DNA of 33,994 nt from Ruminococcus flavefaciens (lineage in GTDB: Bacteria > Bacillota > Clostridia > Oscillospirales > Ruminococcaceae), in assembly GCA_002371825.1 (NCBI GenBank), contig DFHF01000057.1:1-33994 (forward strand). Direction: 5' to 3'. How positions within the stretch are numbered: the first letter of the stretch is position 1; the number at the start of each line of letters is the position of its first letter. The notes under the pieces were generated by a model that worked only from the letters and a program-made list of their open reading frames with translations, ran no database searches and was not told the origin of the DNA. The position numbers were made by a program, and so were the translations under genes. Below are positions 17,864 to 25,848 of the stretch, one piece after another.

Positions 17864-18067
17864 TCAGTCTTTTTCCGGCTCTGAGCCGTTAACCTCCGTA
17901 ATTTTTAAGCGGGCTTCATCGAGCTGTCTGCGGCATTCTGCCGATAACTTAAGACCGTCCCCGTACAGCTCCACCGCCTTTTCAAGAGGGATATCCCCTC
18001 GTTCAAGCTCCGATACTATCGTGCTTAGCTTTGATAAATTGTCCTCGAACTGTATTTTCTTAGCCAT
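17864..18067 (-). CDS. xseB: Exodeoxyribonuclease VII small subunit
   Basis: XseB binds the large subunit XseA to form exonuclease VII, which degrades single-stranded DNA from both ends into oligonucleotides. The 67-residue length is normal. The motif FEDNLSKLSTIVSELERGDIPLEKAVELY is spread over a two-helix hairpin typical of the family (shown here only by its key Leu, Glu and Gly residues). It lies four bases after xseA and one base before ispA. Confidence 0.93.
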   Translation of the reverse strand: MAKKIQFEDNLSKLSTIVSELERGDIPLEKAVELYGDGLKLSAECRRQLDEARLKITEVNGSEPEKD

Positions 18068-18071
18068 TGTT

Positions 18072-19262
18072 TCACCATTTTTCTATGACCTGAGCTTTTG
18101 CGCCTCCGGTCCCGAAATTTATTTTCAAAATATCACCTTCGTCTGTATCATCAGACGAGGCAATAAGCTTATCATCTTTATAAACAAGGGAGTAACCTCT
18201 CGCAAGCACCTTTATCGGACTCAATGCATCAAGCTTTGCGATCTTCTCAGCAAACTCACGTTCAAGACGTGAAAGATACGCAGAAAAAGCTGCTGCAGTT
18301 CTCTTTTCCAGAGAATCTATCCTCTGTCCTGTAAGAAGAAGCTTGTTTTCAGGAGACTGTACCGACAGCCTTGAAGAGATAAGTTTGTATTTTCCTTCTG
18401 CACGGTCGAGACATGATCTGACGGCATTATCAAGTCTTTGTTCAGACTGAGCAAGCCTGTCATAAAGCGACTCTGCTGACGGAGCAGCTATCTCCGCCGC
18501 CGCAGAAGGTGTAGGAGCCCGCATATCTGCAACAAGGTCTGCAATAGTATAATCTACCTCATGACCAACTGCGGATATGACCGGTACTTTACAGTTATAT
18601 ATAGCATAGGCAACTTTTTCGGTATTGAAGGCACTAAGATCCTCAGAAGAGCCTCCGCCTCTGCCGACAATAATGACATCACAGCCTGCTGACTCAGCCT
18701 TCAGGATACCCTGACAAATAGAGTCCGGAGCAGATTCTCCCTGAACAACGGCATTTACAGCTACAAGCTCTCCAATGGGATATCTCCTGGAAAGAACATT
18801 GACTATATCCCGTACAGCCGCACCGCTTAATGATGTGACTGCACCTATCTTTACCGGCATTGCAGGGATAGGCCGCTTATGCCCAGCATCAAAAAGTCCG
18901 GCAGCAGAAAGCTTCTTTTTCAGCTGTTCAAGAGCAGCACCTGCTTTACCGGCACCCTCAGGGAGTATATCATTGACATACAGCTGATATGCACCGTCAC
19001 GCTCATACACAGAAATACTTCCGGAAACTATCACAGACATACCGTCCTCTGGCTCAAATTTAAGCCTTGAAGCTGCCGAGGCGAACATTACAGCCTTGAT
19101 TGAACTCTCTGCATCCTTAAGCATAAAATAACAATGTCCGCTTCTGTAGTGATGAACGAAATCACTGATCTCTCCACGAACCATTATGCCCTGAAGATTC
19201 TTGTCCCCTTTAAGCCGGAAACCTATATATTTATTGATCTGAGTTACAGTAATTACTGGCAT
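18072..19262 (-). CDS. xseA: Exodeoxyribonuclease VII large subunit
   Basis: XseA is the catalytic subunit of exonuclease VII. The 396-residue protein has an N-terminal OB fold (VRGEISDFVHHYRSGHCYF near 29-47), the catalytic domain with VISAVGHEVDYTIADLVADMRAPTPSAAAE split around its conserved His and Asp, GRGGGSSEDL as the conserved loop, and a C-terminal coiled-coil region. The start overlaps the stop of the TsaD-like gene by one base (TAATG), so translation is probably coupled. Confidence 0.96.
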   Translation of the reverse strand: MPVITVTQINKYIGFRLKGDKNLQGIMVRGEISDFVHHYRSGHCYFMLKDAESSIKAVMFASAASRLKFEPEDGMSVIVSGSISVYERDGAYQLYVNDILPEGAGKAGAALEQLKKKLSAAGLFDAGHKRPIPAMPVKIGAVTSLSGAAVRDIVNVLSRRYPIGELVAVNAVVQGESAPDSICQGILKAESAGCDVIIVGRGGGSSEDLSAFNTEKVAYAIYNCKVPVISAVGHEVDYTIADLVADMRAPTPSAAAEIAAPSAESLYDRLAQSEQRLDNAVRSCLDRAEGKYKLISSRLSVQSPENKLLLTGQRIDSLEKRTAAAFSAYLSRLEREFAEKIAKLDALSPIKVLARGYSLVYKDDKLIASSDDTDEGDILKINFGTGGAKAQVIEKW

Positions 19263-20206
19263 TATCTCTCTCCCACGGTCTTAAGATAACCATATATCGC
19301 AACACCTGCTGCGTTGTCACAGGAAAACTCAGGTTCTGCAAATCCTGCATTATCCCAGCGGGAAACAATCCTGTCACGGATAAGCTTGTCAGACATAACT
19401 CCGCCTGCATATATCAGCGGAAGTTCTCCGTGAGCTGCTATGGCAAATTCTGTCATGCCTATCACTGTCTCTGCAATGAAATCAAGACAATAAGCAGCTG
19501 TGTTTTCTCTGGAGTCACCTTTTGCCAGAAGCTCTCTGCACTTGTTCTCCAGCCCTGAAAGACAGCAGTTTCCATTCTTTAGCACAGGATGAAGTTTATA
19601 ATGCTTGTCAGCATTGACTGCCAGCTTTTCAAGCTCCTGACCACATGGAAATTTAAGTCCAAGCATAAGGCCTGTCCGGTCAATAGCCTGTCCGGCCTTA
19701 AGATCAAGCGAGGAACAGATCTCGGAAATATTGAGTATTTTTTCACTGTCCGGCTCACACAGCAGACAATCTGTGGTTCCGCCGCTGACATGAAAAGCAA
19801 TGAATCTTTTATCTATAAGATCCATCCTTCCGGCAGAATAAAGTGCAGCAAGAATATGACCTATCTGGTGTGATGTTTTGCAAACAGGGATCCTCCTGAT
19901 AGCTCCGAAGCTTCTCGCAAAGCCCTCTCCGCAGAGAAAGCAGGGCATATACGATCCCTCAATATTCCGGGGACGCACAGAAGCAGCTACAGCTGCTATA
20001 TCAGGACAGTGTTCCGAAAAAAGCTTTTCGATCATATCAGGAAGCTGCTTTGTGTGATGAAAAACCGCATCGCTCTGGCGCAGCCCAAGCTCCCCATCCT
20101 TTACAGGGAGAAGCTTTTTGGCCTGATAGATCTTATTGCTGTCACTGTCATATATAGCTGCTGATGTAGTATAATTACTGGTATCGATACCAAGAAATTC
20201 AGGCAT
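19262..20206 (-). CDS. TsaD/Kae1-like (peptidase M22 family) divergent paralogue
   Basis: The 314-residue protein belongs to the ASKHA-fold Kae1/TsaD group: GIDTSNYTTSAAI at the start, the metal-binding pair His113 and His117 in SHQIGHILAA, AGQAIDRTGLMLGL and the C-terminal Asp297 in CDNAAG. The phosphate loop reads SGGTT where TsaD has SGGHT, and the overall sequence is far from canonical TsaD. I start at ATG 20206 behind AGAGGAAG; the longer frame would run deep into nusB. It overlaps nusB by eight bases. The same paralogue between nusB and xseA is known from other Clostridia without a settled function. It may bind a nucleotide and metal; a t6A role is unlikely if a normal tsaD exists elsewhere. 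Confidence 0.85.
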   Translation of the reverse strand: MPEFLGIDTSNYTTSAAIYDSDSNKIYQAKKLLPVKDGELGLRQSDAVFHHTKQLPDMIEKLFSEHCPDIAAVAASVRPRNIEGSYMPCFLCGEGFARSFGAIRRIPVCKTSHQIGHILAALYSAGRMDLIDKRFIAFHVSGGTTDCLLCEPDSEKILNISEICSSLDLKAGQAIDRTGLMLGLKFPCGQELEKLAVNADKHYKLHPVLKNGNCCLSGLENKCRELLAKGDSRENTAAYCLDFIAETVIGMTEFAIAAHGELPLIYAGGVMSDKLIRDRIVSRWDNAGFAEPEFSCDNAAGVAIYGYLKTVGER

Positions 20207-20615
20207 TTTCTTCCTCTTTCTTGTTTCTGTCCCTTGAAAAGGCTCCGAGAACACCGTTTATAAAGGAAGTATCCTCCTGGTATGTATAAACCATGGAAAG
20301 CTTTATTGCTTCGCTTATGGCAGCATTCATGGGAGTATTGTCATCATATATCGATTCATAGAGAGCTATCCTGAGTATTGCCAGATTCAGCTTTGATATT
20401 CTGGAAATACTCCTTGAACGGCTGTATCCGGAAATGATATTGTCAAGCTCCTCAGCGTGTTCAAGTGTACCCTCAACTATCTTTTTGACCTCATCATTGA
20501 CTGTGATCTCATCGATCTCCTCAGCTATAGCATAGAGCTCGTTGATATCATCATCACGCAGAAGCTGCTCAAAAACCAGCTTAAATGCGCTGTCTCGTAT
20601 TTCACGTCTTGTCAT
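20199..20615 (-). CDS. nusB: Transcription antitermination factor NusB
   Basis: NusB binds boxA RNA with NusE (S10) and supports rRNA antitermination. The 138-residue all-helical protein shows RREIRDSAFKLVFEQLL at the start, then ISKLNLAILRIALYE and MNAAISEAIKLS, and VLGAFSRD at the end, all family positions. It follows the asp23-like gene by 20 bases; their pairing is widespread in Firmicutes. Its last codons overlap the TsaD-like gene. Confidence 0.94.
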   Translation of the reverse strand: MTRREIRDSAFKLVFEQLLRDDDINELYAIAEEIDEITVNDEVKKIVEGTLEHAEELDNIISGYSRSRSISRISKLNLAILRIALYESIYDDNTPMNAAISEAIKLSMVYTYQEDTSFINGVLGAFSRDRNKKEEENA

Positions 20616-20635
20616 TTACTATCTCCTTCTCAATT

Positions 20636-20971
20636 TTATTCAAAAACCACACCGCTTATCGTAACATTAACTCTTGCTACGGTCACGCCGGTCATATTCT
20701 GGATGTTCTCCTTAACGGCATTCTGCACGTCAAGTGCTACGCTGCGAGCTTTCTCACCGCTTTTGACCTTTATCCTGATATCTATAGCGGCAACATCCCC
20801 CATCATGCTTACTTTAATGGGGCCGTTTTTTCTGAGCCTGCTCATTGTATTGATCTCACCGCCAAGACCTGCCACGCCCTTTACATCCAGGGCGGCAAGT
20901 CTTGCAATGGTTATCATAACATCATCTGAAATTTTCAGCTTGCTTTTTACAGCTTCTTTTGATACGTCCAT
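20636..20971 (-). CDS. Asp23/Gls24 family envelope stress response protein
   Basis: Asp23 family members are small proteins near the membrane linked to cell-envelope homeostasis in Gram-positive bacteria. The 111-residue protein has the family pattern ISDDVMITIARLAALDVKGVAG near the start (key Ala, Val-Lys-Gly-Val residues) and the amphipathic VALDVQNAVKENIQNMTG plus VNVTISGVVFE ending. There is no membrane helix. It is the first gene after the promoter at 21044-21072 and precedes nusB, as in many Clostridia. The exact role here is not known. Confidence 0.92.
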   Translation of the reverse strand: MDVSKEAVKSKLKISDDVMITIARLAALDVKGVAGLGGEINTMSRLRKNGPIKVSMMGDVAAIDIRIKVKSGEKARSVALDVQNAVKENIQNMTGVTVARVNVTISGVVFE

Positions 20972-21043
20972 TTTTTTGACCTCCGTTCAACAGGTTAGAG
21001 TGCAAATATTTAACAATATATATGAAAACACTCCTTCTTTTAT

Positions 21044-21072
21044 ATTATATCAAAAAAATTCAGAATGTTCAA
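21044..21072 (-). promoter_or_regulatory. Promoter of the asp23-nusB housekeeping run
   Basis: On the minus strand TTGAAC (21067-21072) and TATAAT (21044-21049) stand 17 bases apart, directly after the spoIIIAH stop. The leader to the asp23-like start is about 65 bases. It is probably the main promoter for the genes down to dtd. I see no terminator between spoIIIAH and this promoter, so spoIIIA transcripts may read through. Confidence 0.82.
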
Positions 21073-21618
21073 CTACTTTACCTCAAAAATTCTGATATTT
21101 TCTGCAGAAACTTCAGATTCTCCCATGATTATCTCCTTGATAGATGCTGCCTGCGCTTTATCAAGGCCTTCTGTCCTTACTACGACCTTTGCAGTCTGAC
21201 CGTCCAGGTAGGCTACACAGTCCTCAAAGCCCTGAGCTTTTACAAGCGACTCTATAGTACCCTCACTTTCTATGAGCTTTGAAACCTCTACAGCATCCAG
21301 TGCCTTCATAACAGCTTCATCCTCAGTAATATCGCCTCCGCCAATCATCATCTGAAGGGTCTGAACGGCTTCGTCACGGTTATTCATCTTATCAAGTCTT
21401 GCCTGAGCAAAATAATCTGCGGCTCCGTCTGCTTCAGCATTTACAAATTCTGTCTCTCCGTAGCTGACCATATCCTCGGCACTGCTCTTATCTGCGGAAG
21501 CCTTTTTCTTCGGCGCAGGTGAAGCTGTATAGTTTATGTACACTGCAACAGCCAGCATAAGTGTAAGACAGCTCATGATTATCTGTTTCTTTCCGATTAT
21601 AAGTGTTGGTTTTTTCAT
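21073..21618 (-). CDS. spoIIIAH: Stage III sporulation protein AH
   Basis: SpoIIIAH on the mother-cell side binds forespore SpoIIQ across the intermembrane space, forming the channel that feeds the forespore. I start at ATG 21618 (MKKPTLIIGKKQ) behind AGAGGAATC, after spoIIIAG has ended; the longer frame would begin inside spoIIIAG. The 181-residue protein has one transmembrane helix (about 11-31), a charged linker and a C-terminal ring-building (YscJ/FliF-like) domain. It is the last gene of the operon. Sequence identity to the Bacillus protein is low in the linker, as usual. Confidence 0.9.
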   Translation of the reverse strand: MKKPTLIIGKKQIIMSCLTLMLAVAVYINYTASPAPKKKASADKSSAEDMVSYGETEFVNAEADGAADYFAQARLDKMNNRDEAVQTLQMMIGGGDITEDEAVMKALDAVEVSKLIESEGTIESLVKAQGFEDCVAYLDGQTAKVVVRTEGLDKAQAASIKEIIMGESEVSAENIRIFEVK

Positions 21619-21638
21619 ATTGATTCCTCTTTTCTGTA

Positions 21639-22160
21639 TCATTCAAGTTTGGTAACGTATATTTTTCCGGCATTTATCCCAAGGGCAGCAGATACTGCTT
21701 TATATATCCTTTCTCTCACTGCCGGACTGTCACAGCCGGAACAGGCAATAACTGCCCCGGTTATCTCAGGAGTCCTTACTGTTTCTACAAGTGCATTTTT
21801 GTCACTGCCTCCTCCCACCATAACATATTTTTCCTCCTCATCATATCTGTTATCTGAACGGCTTCTTTTCGCCTCCTTTGCGTAGATATACTGCTCCTCA
21901 CTCCCAACGGTAAGATACACACTTACCCTGCCCGCACCTTCTATGCTGCTGAGAAAGCCCTCCAGCCGTTCTTCGGTATCACGGCAGAAAGCTGATACAT
22001 CGATCTCTTCTCTGTTGCTGCAATTAATACTTTTCTTCTCCTGACCCGGAAGCAGCGACGAAATAAGTATCAGCAGCAGCCCGGCTGCTCCCAGCATTAC
22101 AACAAGAAACATCCTTTTTTTCTCGCTGAGCAGCTCCTTCAGAATATTATCCGTTTTCAT
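21639..22160 (-). CDS. spoIIIAG: Stage III sporulation protein AG
   Basis: SpoIIIAG forms a large ring in the mother-cell membrane of the SpoIIIA-SpoIIQ complex. In its 173 residues there is one transmembrane helix (about 17-37), a linker, and a C-terminal ring domain containing GRVSVYLTVGSEEQYIYAKE and VRERIYKAVSAALGI. It overlaps the end of spoIIIAF by 14 bases and is followed by spoIIIAH. The assignment rests on position as well as on the ring-domain pattern. Confidence 0.9.
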   Translation of the reverse strand: MKTDNILKELLSEKKRMFLVVMLGAAGLLLILISSLLPGQEKKSINCSNREEIDVSAFCRDTEERLEGFLSSIEGAGRVSVYLTVGSEEQYIYAKEAKRSRSDNRYDEEEKYVMVGGGSDKNALVETVRTPEITGAVIACSGCDSPAVRERIYKAVSAALGINAGKIYVTKLE

Positions 22161-22608
22161 TTACTACCTCCGTATCCTGTCCGAGACTGCTCCTGACTAT
22201 CTCTGCCGCCTTTTCAAAATCATCTGCTATAAGAATTACCCTATTAATTGATATGCTGCCGTCATCTGAAATATTAACATCTGTCTCTATTTTATAACAG
22301 GCTATGCCGGAAGAGTTGATCTGTCCAAGAAGAACCTCAGAAATATTATAGGAAATCTGCTTTCTCAGTGCATCGTTGTAAATAGCGGAAGCCTCTCCGA
22401 AACCTGATATATCATATTCATCCGGTGACGGCAGTTCAAGATCAAGTCCTCCGCTTATAAAAGGTGAAATGATCACTGCCGCAAATATAAGATCAAGCAG
22501 GACCTTCATCTGCTTCCTGAGTCTTGTTCCGGATGTGAGCCCTCCTATCAGACACACCCCCGCAGAAACGGCACATATTGCCGCAGCAGAATTTTTCAGA
22601 TGCTCCAT
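22147..22608 (-). CDS. spoIIIAF: Stage III sporulation protein AF
   Basis: SpoIIIAF is a small membrane protein of the SpoIIIA channel. I start at ATG 22608 (MEHLKNSAAAI), behind a GGGAGG five bases away and after the spoIIIAE stop; the longer frame starts within spoIIIAE. The 153-residue protein has two N-terminal transmembrane helices (about 7-24 and 31-50) and a C-terminal ring-building-like domain. Its identity depends partly on its place between AE and AG. Confidence 0.87.
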   Translation of the reverse strand: MEHLKNSAAAICAVSAGVCLIGGLTSGTRLRKQMKVLLDLIFAAVIISPFISGGLDLELPSPDEYDISGFGEASAIYNDALRKQISYNISEVLLGQINSSGIACYKIETDVNISDDGSISINRVILIADDFEKAAEIVRSSLGQDTEVVNENG

Positions 22609-22619
22609 AATTCCTCCCG

Positions 22620-23705
22620 TCATATGCTCTGTATCACTATCCCGGTACATATTATAAGCATGACGGAATAGCAGATCAGTATACACTGAGCAATAGCAAG
22701 TCCGCTGTCAATGCCTTTCAGCAGCTTTACCAAAGGCTGAGCCGAAAACAGCTCCGCTGCCGCTGAACCTACCAGCATGACCGCTCTGAAGCATATCAGT
22801 TCGATTACCGGCGGCAGTATCATAACAGCAATAGCCAGACATCCGGCTGTGCCGACAGTTGAACCCATAAGCTCAAAGCTGCCTCTGACTGTAGAATAGG
22901 CATCAGATACAGCTCCTCCCACAAACGGAACAAAACCTGAGATCATAAATTTTATAGTCTTAGCACCTGCTCCGTCCGTTTTTGCAGCAAGCATTGATCT
23001 GAGGCCTGTAAAGCCCGTAAAAAGCGTCATTGAAGCTGTAACTCCCCAGATCACTATCTTTTTCAGAAGCGCAGTTATCCCTTCGACAGACCTCTCCGGG
23101 AAAACGCTCCCTGAAACAGAAAGGGCTGCCATTACACTAAGGACCGGCATCAGAAAACTCCGCACCGCAGCAGCAAATGCTGTAGATGCTCCAAGTATAA
23201 GCATACTGTATGTACCACCGGTAACTGCCCCTCCGGCTGCGATAGTTATCCCGGCAAAAACAGGTACAAATACGAGCATAAATCCGCTTAATCTTTCTAC
23301 TGCCTCCAGGGTACTGCTATAGGCTGTAAAAACAGCCGGAGTTATTGCAGCTGCTGCCGTCACAACACATATCGTATCAAAAATCTGTCCGTTGCTGCCG
23401 AGTATATTTTCGGAAGTTCCTCTTACTGCGGCTGTAAACAGTATGACAGAAATAAGTATTCCAAGCAGCCTTAAAGGTGCTGCGAGCCGTTCTTTTGTTG
23501 ATTCTGATATTTTGTCACGAAGCTCTGTAAATGTCATTCCGCTTATGTCACCATAGCTCCAGTCAATATCATAATCAGCAAGCATATCTTCAAGCTGCTC
23601 CTCTATTTCATGCTGTCCCTCATCATAATCGGCAAAAGCCTTCTGTGGATGTATAACCAACCAAACGGCTGTCAGCGCAAAAAATATTATTAATAGCTTT
23701 TTCAT
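22620..23705 (-). CDS. spoIIIAE: Stage III sporulation protein AE
   Basis: SpoIIIAE is the polytopic membrane protein of the SpoIIIA complex and a likely pore or transport subunit. The 361-residue protein has a cleavable signal peptide ending near AFA (23-25), an acidic extracellular segment and about seven or eight transmembrane helices. Between them is the conserved stretch GFVPFVGGAVSDAYSTVRGS. It starts three bases after spoIIIAD ends. Confidence is high from both sequence and order. Confidence 0.93.
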   Translation of the reverse strand: MKKLLIIFFALTAVWLVIHPQKAFADYDEGQHEIEEQLEDMLADYDIDWSYGDISGMTFTELRDKISESTKERLAAPLRLLGILISVILFTAAVRGTSENILGSNGQIFDTICVVTAAAAITPAVFTAYSSTLEAVERLSGFMLVFVPVFAGITIAAGGAVTGGTYSMLILGASTAFAAAVRSFLMPVLSVMAALSVSGSVFPERSVEGITALLKKIVIWGVTASMTLFTGFTGLRSMLAAKTDGAGAKTIKFMISGFVPFVGGAVSDAYSTVRGSFELMGSTVGTAGCLAIAVMILPPVIELICFRAVMLVGSAAAELFSAQPLVKLLKGIDSGLAIAQCILICYSVMLIICTGIVIQSI

Positions 23706-23708
23706 TTC

Positions 23709-24101
23709 TCAATTTAGTATCTCATTTATGTGTTCAAGCAGCGTCCTTACTATGGGAAGGCTCATAAAGGCAAGTGCTCCCCTTCCCCATAATTCCGCAG
23801 CTGACGCTATTGCAGTTTCTCCGCTGTCAGTGCAGATATCACAGGTTATCTGAGTAAGAAAACATATTGCAGCGGCTTTGAATATTATCGACATATAGCT
23901 GTCCGGTATACCGGCTTCTGAGAACATATCCCTAACTTCAGTTATCACCGGACGGACAAAGAGCATAAATCCGCTTATAACTCCGATACAGGCGGCAAGT
24001 GCTGTCAGCATCGACTGCTCTCTGCTGTATTGCCTGATAAGTACAGCCGCTATAGCTGAGCAAATACAGAACACAGATACGGAAAGACTGTTCTCTACCA
24101 T
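23709..24101 (-). CDS. spoIIIAD: Stage III sporulation protein AD
   Basis: SpoIIIAD is a small membrane protein related to SpoIIIAC. Four hydrophobic helices are visible in its 130 residues, with the family segment YMSIIFKAAAICFLTQITCDICTDSGE recognisable by its Lys, Gln and Cys-Asp positions. It overlaps spoIIIAC by seven bases. In the complex it is thought to act with AB, AC and AE in the membrane. Confidence 0.92.
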   Translation of the reverse strand: MVENSLSVSVFCICSAIAAVLIRQYSREQSMLTALAACIGVISGFMLFVRPVITEVRDMFSEAGIPDSYMSIIFKAAAICFLTQITCDICTDSGETAIASAAELWGRGALAFMSLPIVRTLLEHINEILN

Positions 24102-24292
24102 AGCCCGAATACCGTTTTGACCGTTTCAAAGAGATTTCCTATCTCCTGTACTATGACCACAAGTACTACGATAAGCCCTGCAAGAGTAGTCATCATAGCC
24201 TGCTCCTCACGCTCTGCCCTTTTCAGGACCAGATTAAGCACCGCAACTATTATTCCGGTACCTGCTATCTTGAAAATGAGATCAATGTCCAT
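24095..24292 (-). CDS. spoIIIAC: Stage III sporulation protein AC
   Basis: This 65-residue protein with two transmembrane helices (DIDLIFKIAGTGIIVAVLN at the start, LAGLIVVLVVIVQEIG later) matches SpoIIIAC in length and sequence. It follows spoIIIAB by 15 bases and overlaps spoIIIAD, so it is translated in the same operon. Confidence 0.93.
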   Translation of the reverse strand: MDIDLIFKIAGTGIIVAVLNLVLKRAEREEQAMMTTLAGLIVVLVVIVQEIGNLFETVKTVFGLW

Positions 24293-24307
24293 GATTTTTT
24301 CCTTTCT

Positions 24308-24811
24308 TTATATTATCAGTATCCCTGCCATTACACCAAAGAGCGTCCCGACACTTCTGTATAAGCGTCCTTTTTTGTTTAGATCCTCTGTTCTTGCCGC
24401 TTCTATATCAGCTATCTCCTGTTCAAGCCTGTCTATCACTGCAAGCTGTCCGGCAATATCACTGGAACCAAGCTCATCTCCCAGATCATAAAGTATCCTT
24501 TTCTCATCGCTTTTATAGCTTTCACTGTCTACAGCATCATGCCACAAGCTGTGATAATCCGTCTCAGGCTCAAAGCGCTCAGGGAGCTTCATGATAAATC
24601 CAAGACCCGAAAGACATTCCGTCCTTTTTAATTCCGACGAAAGACGATATACATCCATTCCTGTGCTTCTGATAAGAGAGGAGATATGCCTCAGAAGAGT
24701 ACCTATGCTACGGCAGATTTCTCTGTCATGCCTGAGCTTCTCAGAGCCTGCTGCTCCGGCAGCTGCTCCTGCCGCTGAAAACAGTAATGCTGCCATTATT
24801 TTCAGGAGCAT
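24308..24811 (-). CDS. spoIIIAB: Stage III sporulation protein AB
   Basis: SpoIIIAB resembles GspF-type platform proteins of secretion systems and is thought to work with the ATPase SpoIIIAA. In 167 residues it shows an N-terminal hydrophobic helix with small residues (LLFSAAGAAAGAAGSEKL), a soluble helical part and a C-terminal helix (GTLFGVMAGILII). Its start lies 71 bases inside the end of spoIIIAA; the hydrophobic N-terminus is needed, so the long overlap is probably real. Confidence 0.9.
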   Translation of the reverse strand: MLLKIMAALLFSAAGAAAGAAGSEKLRHDREICRSIGTLLRHISSLIRSTGMDVYRLSSELKRTECLSGLGFIMKLPERFEPETDYHSLWHDAVDSESYKSDEKRILYDLGDELGSSDIAGQLAVIDRLEQEIADIEAARTEDLNKKGRLYRSVGTLFGVMAGILII

Positions 24812-25727
24812 TTACAAGCCTCCTTATTTCACGGATTCTTGAAGGGAAACTGCTTCCCTCAAGTATAACTGCATGAGTGAATACTCCTTCACTGATGAGG
24901 GGAGCTGCTGCTTTTCTCCTGAAAATATCCTCATAGCTCTCTGCATGGATAGTTGCAGCAAATCTCACTCCAGAACCATATCCCCTGAGAATAGCTTCTG
25001 CATCATTTTCATCTGATATTTCATCGCAGAATATGATCTCCGGAGAAAGAGTTCTTATCGCCATGAGTATCCCTTCAGAGCGTGTACTGCCGGTCAGTAT
25101 ATCAGTAAGCTCTCCTACATCATTCTGAGGGATACCTCCGCTGCACGATGAGAGCTCATTTCTCTCATCGATAAGTACTGTTTTCATTCTGCTGCCGCAT
25201 ATCCTGCAAAGGTCCCGGAGAAGCGTTGTCTTTCCGGAGTTTACCCCGCCGCATATAAGTACACTTCCTGCTCCACATCCTGTTTTCAGAAACAGTTCTT
25301 CTGCACAGCATTTAATGCTTCTTGATATACGGAAATTCAGACTGCTGTATTCAGTCAGCATCTTTCCTGAAGTCTCAGATACTCTTCCGGCTATTCCTAC
25401 TCTGACTCCTCCTGACAGAACAATATATCCCTCCCGGAGCTCCTTTGAATAGCTGTGAAGTGAATAATGACAAAGACCGCTGACTATGTTCCTTACGTCA
25501 TCGGCTGTTACTGATACACAGTTTTTGTCATGGCTGTCAGATACAAGACGGCCGTCTGCTGTAAGAAATCTTATCCGGTCAGGAAAGATAAATGCGGCTC
25601 CCCTTCCTGCATAAAGACGTATTTCTGTAAGACGGCTGAGCTTATCCCTTCCCACAGCCAGCATACTGCTCCTGATATCTGATGTCATATAGCCGCTTAT
25701 AAGACTATATGGATCATTCTGTTCCAT
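24741..25727 (-). CDS. spoIIIAA: Stage III sporulation ATPase AA
   Basis: SpoIIIAA is the cytoplasmic secretion-type ATPase of the SpoIIIA channel, active in the mother cell during engulfment. The 328-residue protein has Walker A GGVNSGKTT at 160-168, LIDERNEL and an IIFCDEI Walker B, and the ATIHAESYEDI histidine box. The ATG at 25727 has GGAGGG upstream. It is the first gene of the complete AA-AH operon, with a sigma-E-like promoter just ahead. The whole set shows that the organism belongs to an endospore-forming lineage; whether it sporulates is not settled by this. Confidence 0.95.
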   Translation of the reverse strand: MEQNDPYSLISGYMTSDIRSSMLAVGRDKLSRLTEIRLYAGRGAAFIFPDRIRFLTADGRLVSDSHDKNCVSVTADDVRNIVSGLCHYSLHSYSKELREGYIVLSGGVRVGIAGRVSETSGKMLTEYSSLNFRISRSIKCCAEELFLKTGCGAGSVLICGGVNSGKTTLLRDLCRICGSRMKTVLIDERNELSSCSGGIPQNDVGELTDILTGSTRSEGILMAIRTLSPEIIFCDEISDENDAEAILRGYGSGVRFAATIHAESYEDIFRRKAAAPLISEGVFTHAVILEGSSFPSRIREIRRLVNAPENNGSITVFSGRSSCRSSRL

Positions 25728-25749
25728 AGGCTGTCCCTCCTCTCAATCA

Positions 25750-25778
25750 ATATTATTCATCAGGGACAGGCAATATGA
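25750..25778 (-). promoter_or_regulatory. Sigma-E-like promoter of the spoIIIA operon
   Basis: On the minus strand TCATATT (25772-25778) matches the sigma-E -35 consensus, and AATAATAT (25750-25757), 14 bases on, agrees with CATACAAT at five of eight positions. The start would be near 25743, about 16 bases before the spoIIIAA ATG. The spoIIIA operon is sigma-E-dependent in Bacillus, so the match makes sense; the -10 box is imperfect. Confidence 0.62.
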
Positions 25779-25790
25779 CAGATCATTAAA

Positions 25791-25831
25791 ACTAAAAGTC
25801 CCGGAGCATCTGTGTTATACTCCGGGACTTT
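25791..25831 (-). terminator. Terminator of the ABC transporter operon
   Basis: AAAGTCCCGGAG (25795-25806) and CTCCGGGACTTT (25820-25831) form a perfect 12-base stem around a 13-base loop. Reading on the minus strand the stem is followed by TTTAG and TTTTAAT. It separates the ABC permease gene from spoIIIA. Confidence 0.88.
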
Positions 25832-25848
25832 ATCTGATATACTGTTTT

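Noticed and set aside
20207..20254. Longer N-terminus of the TsaD-like protein
   Set aside because: The added residues are a frame-shifted reading of nusB, and the family begins at the EFLGIDTS motif.
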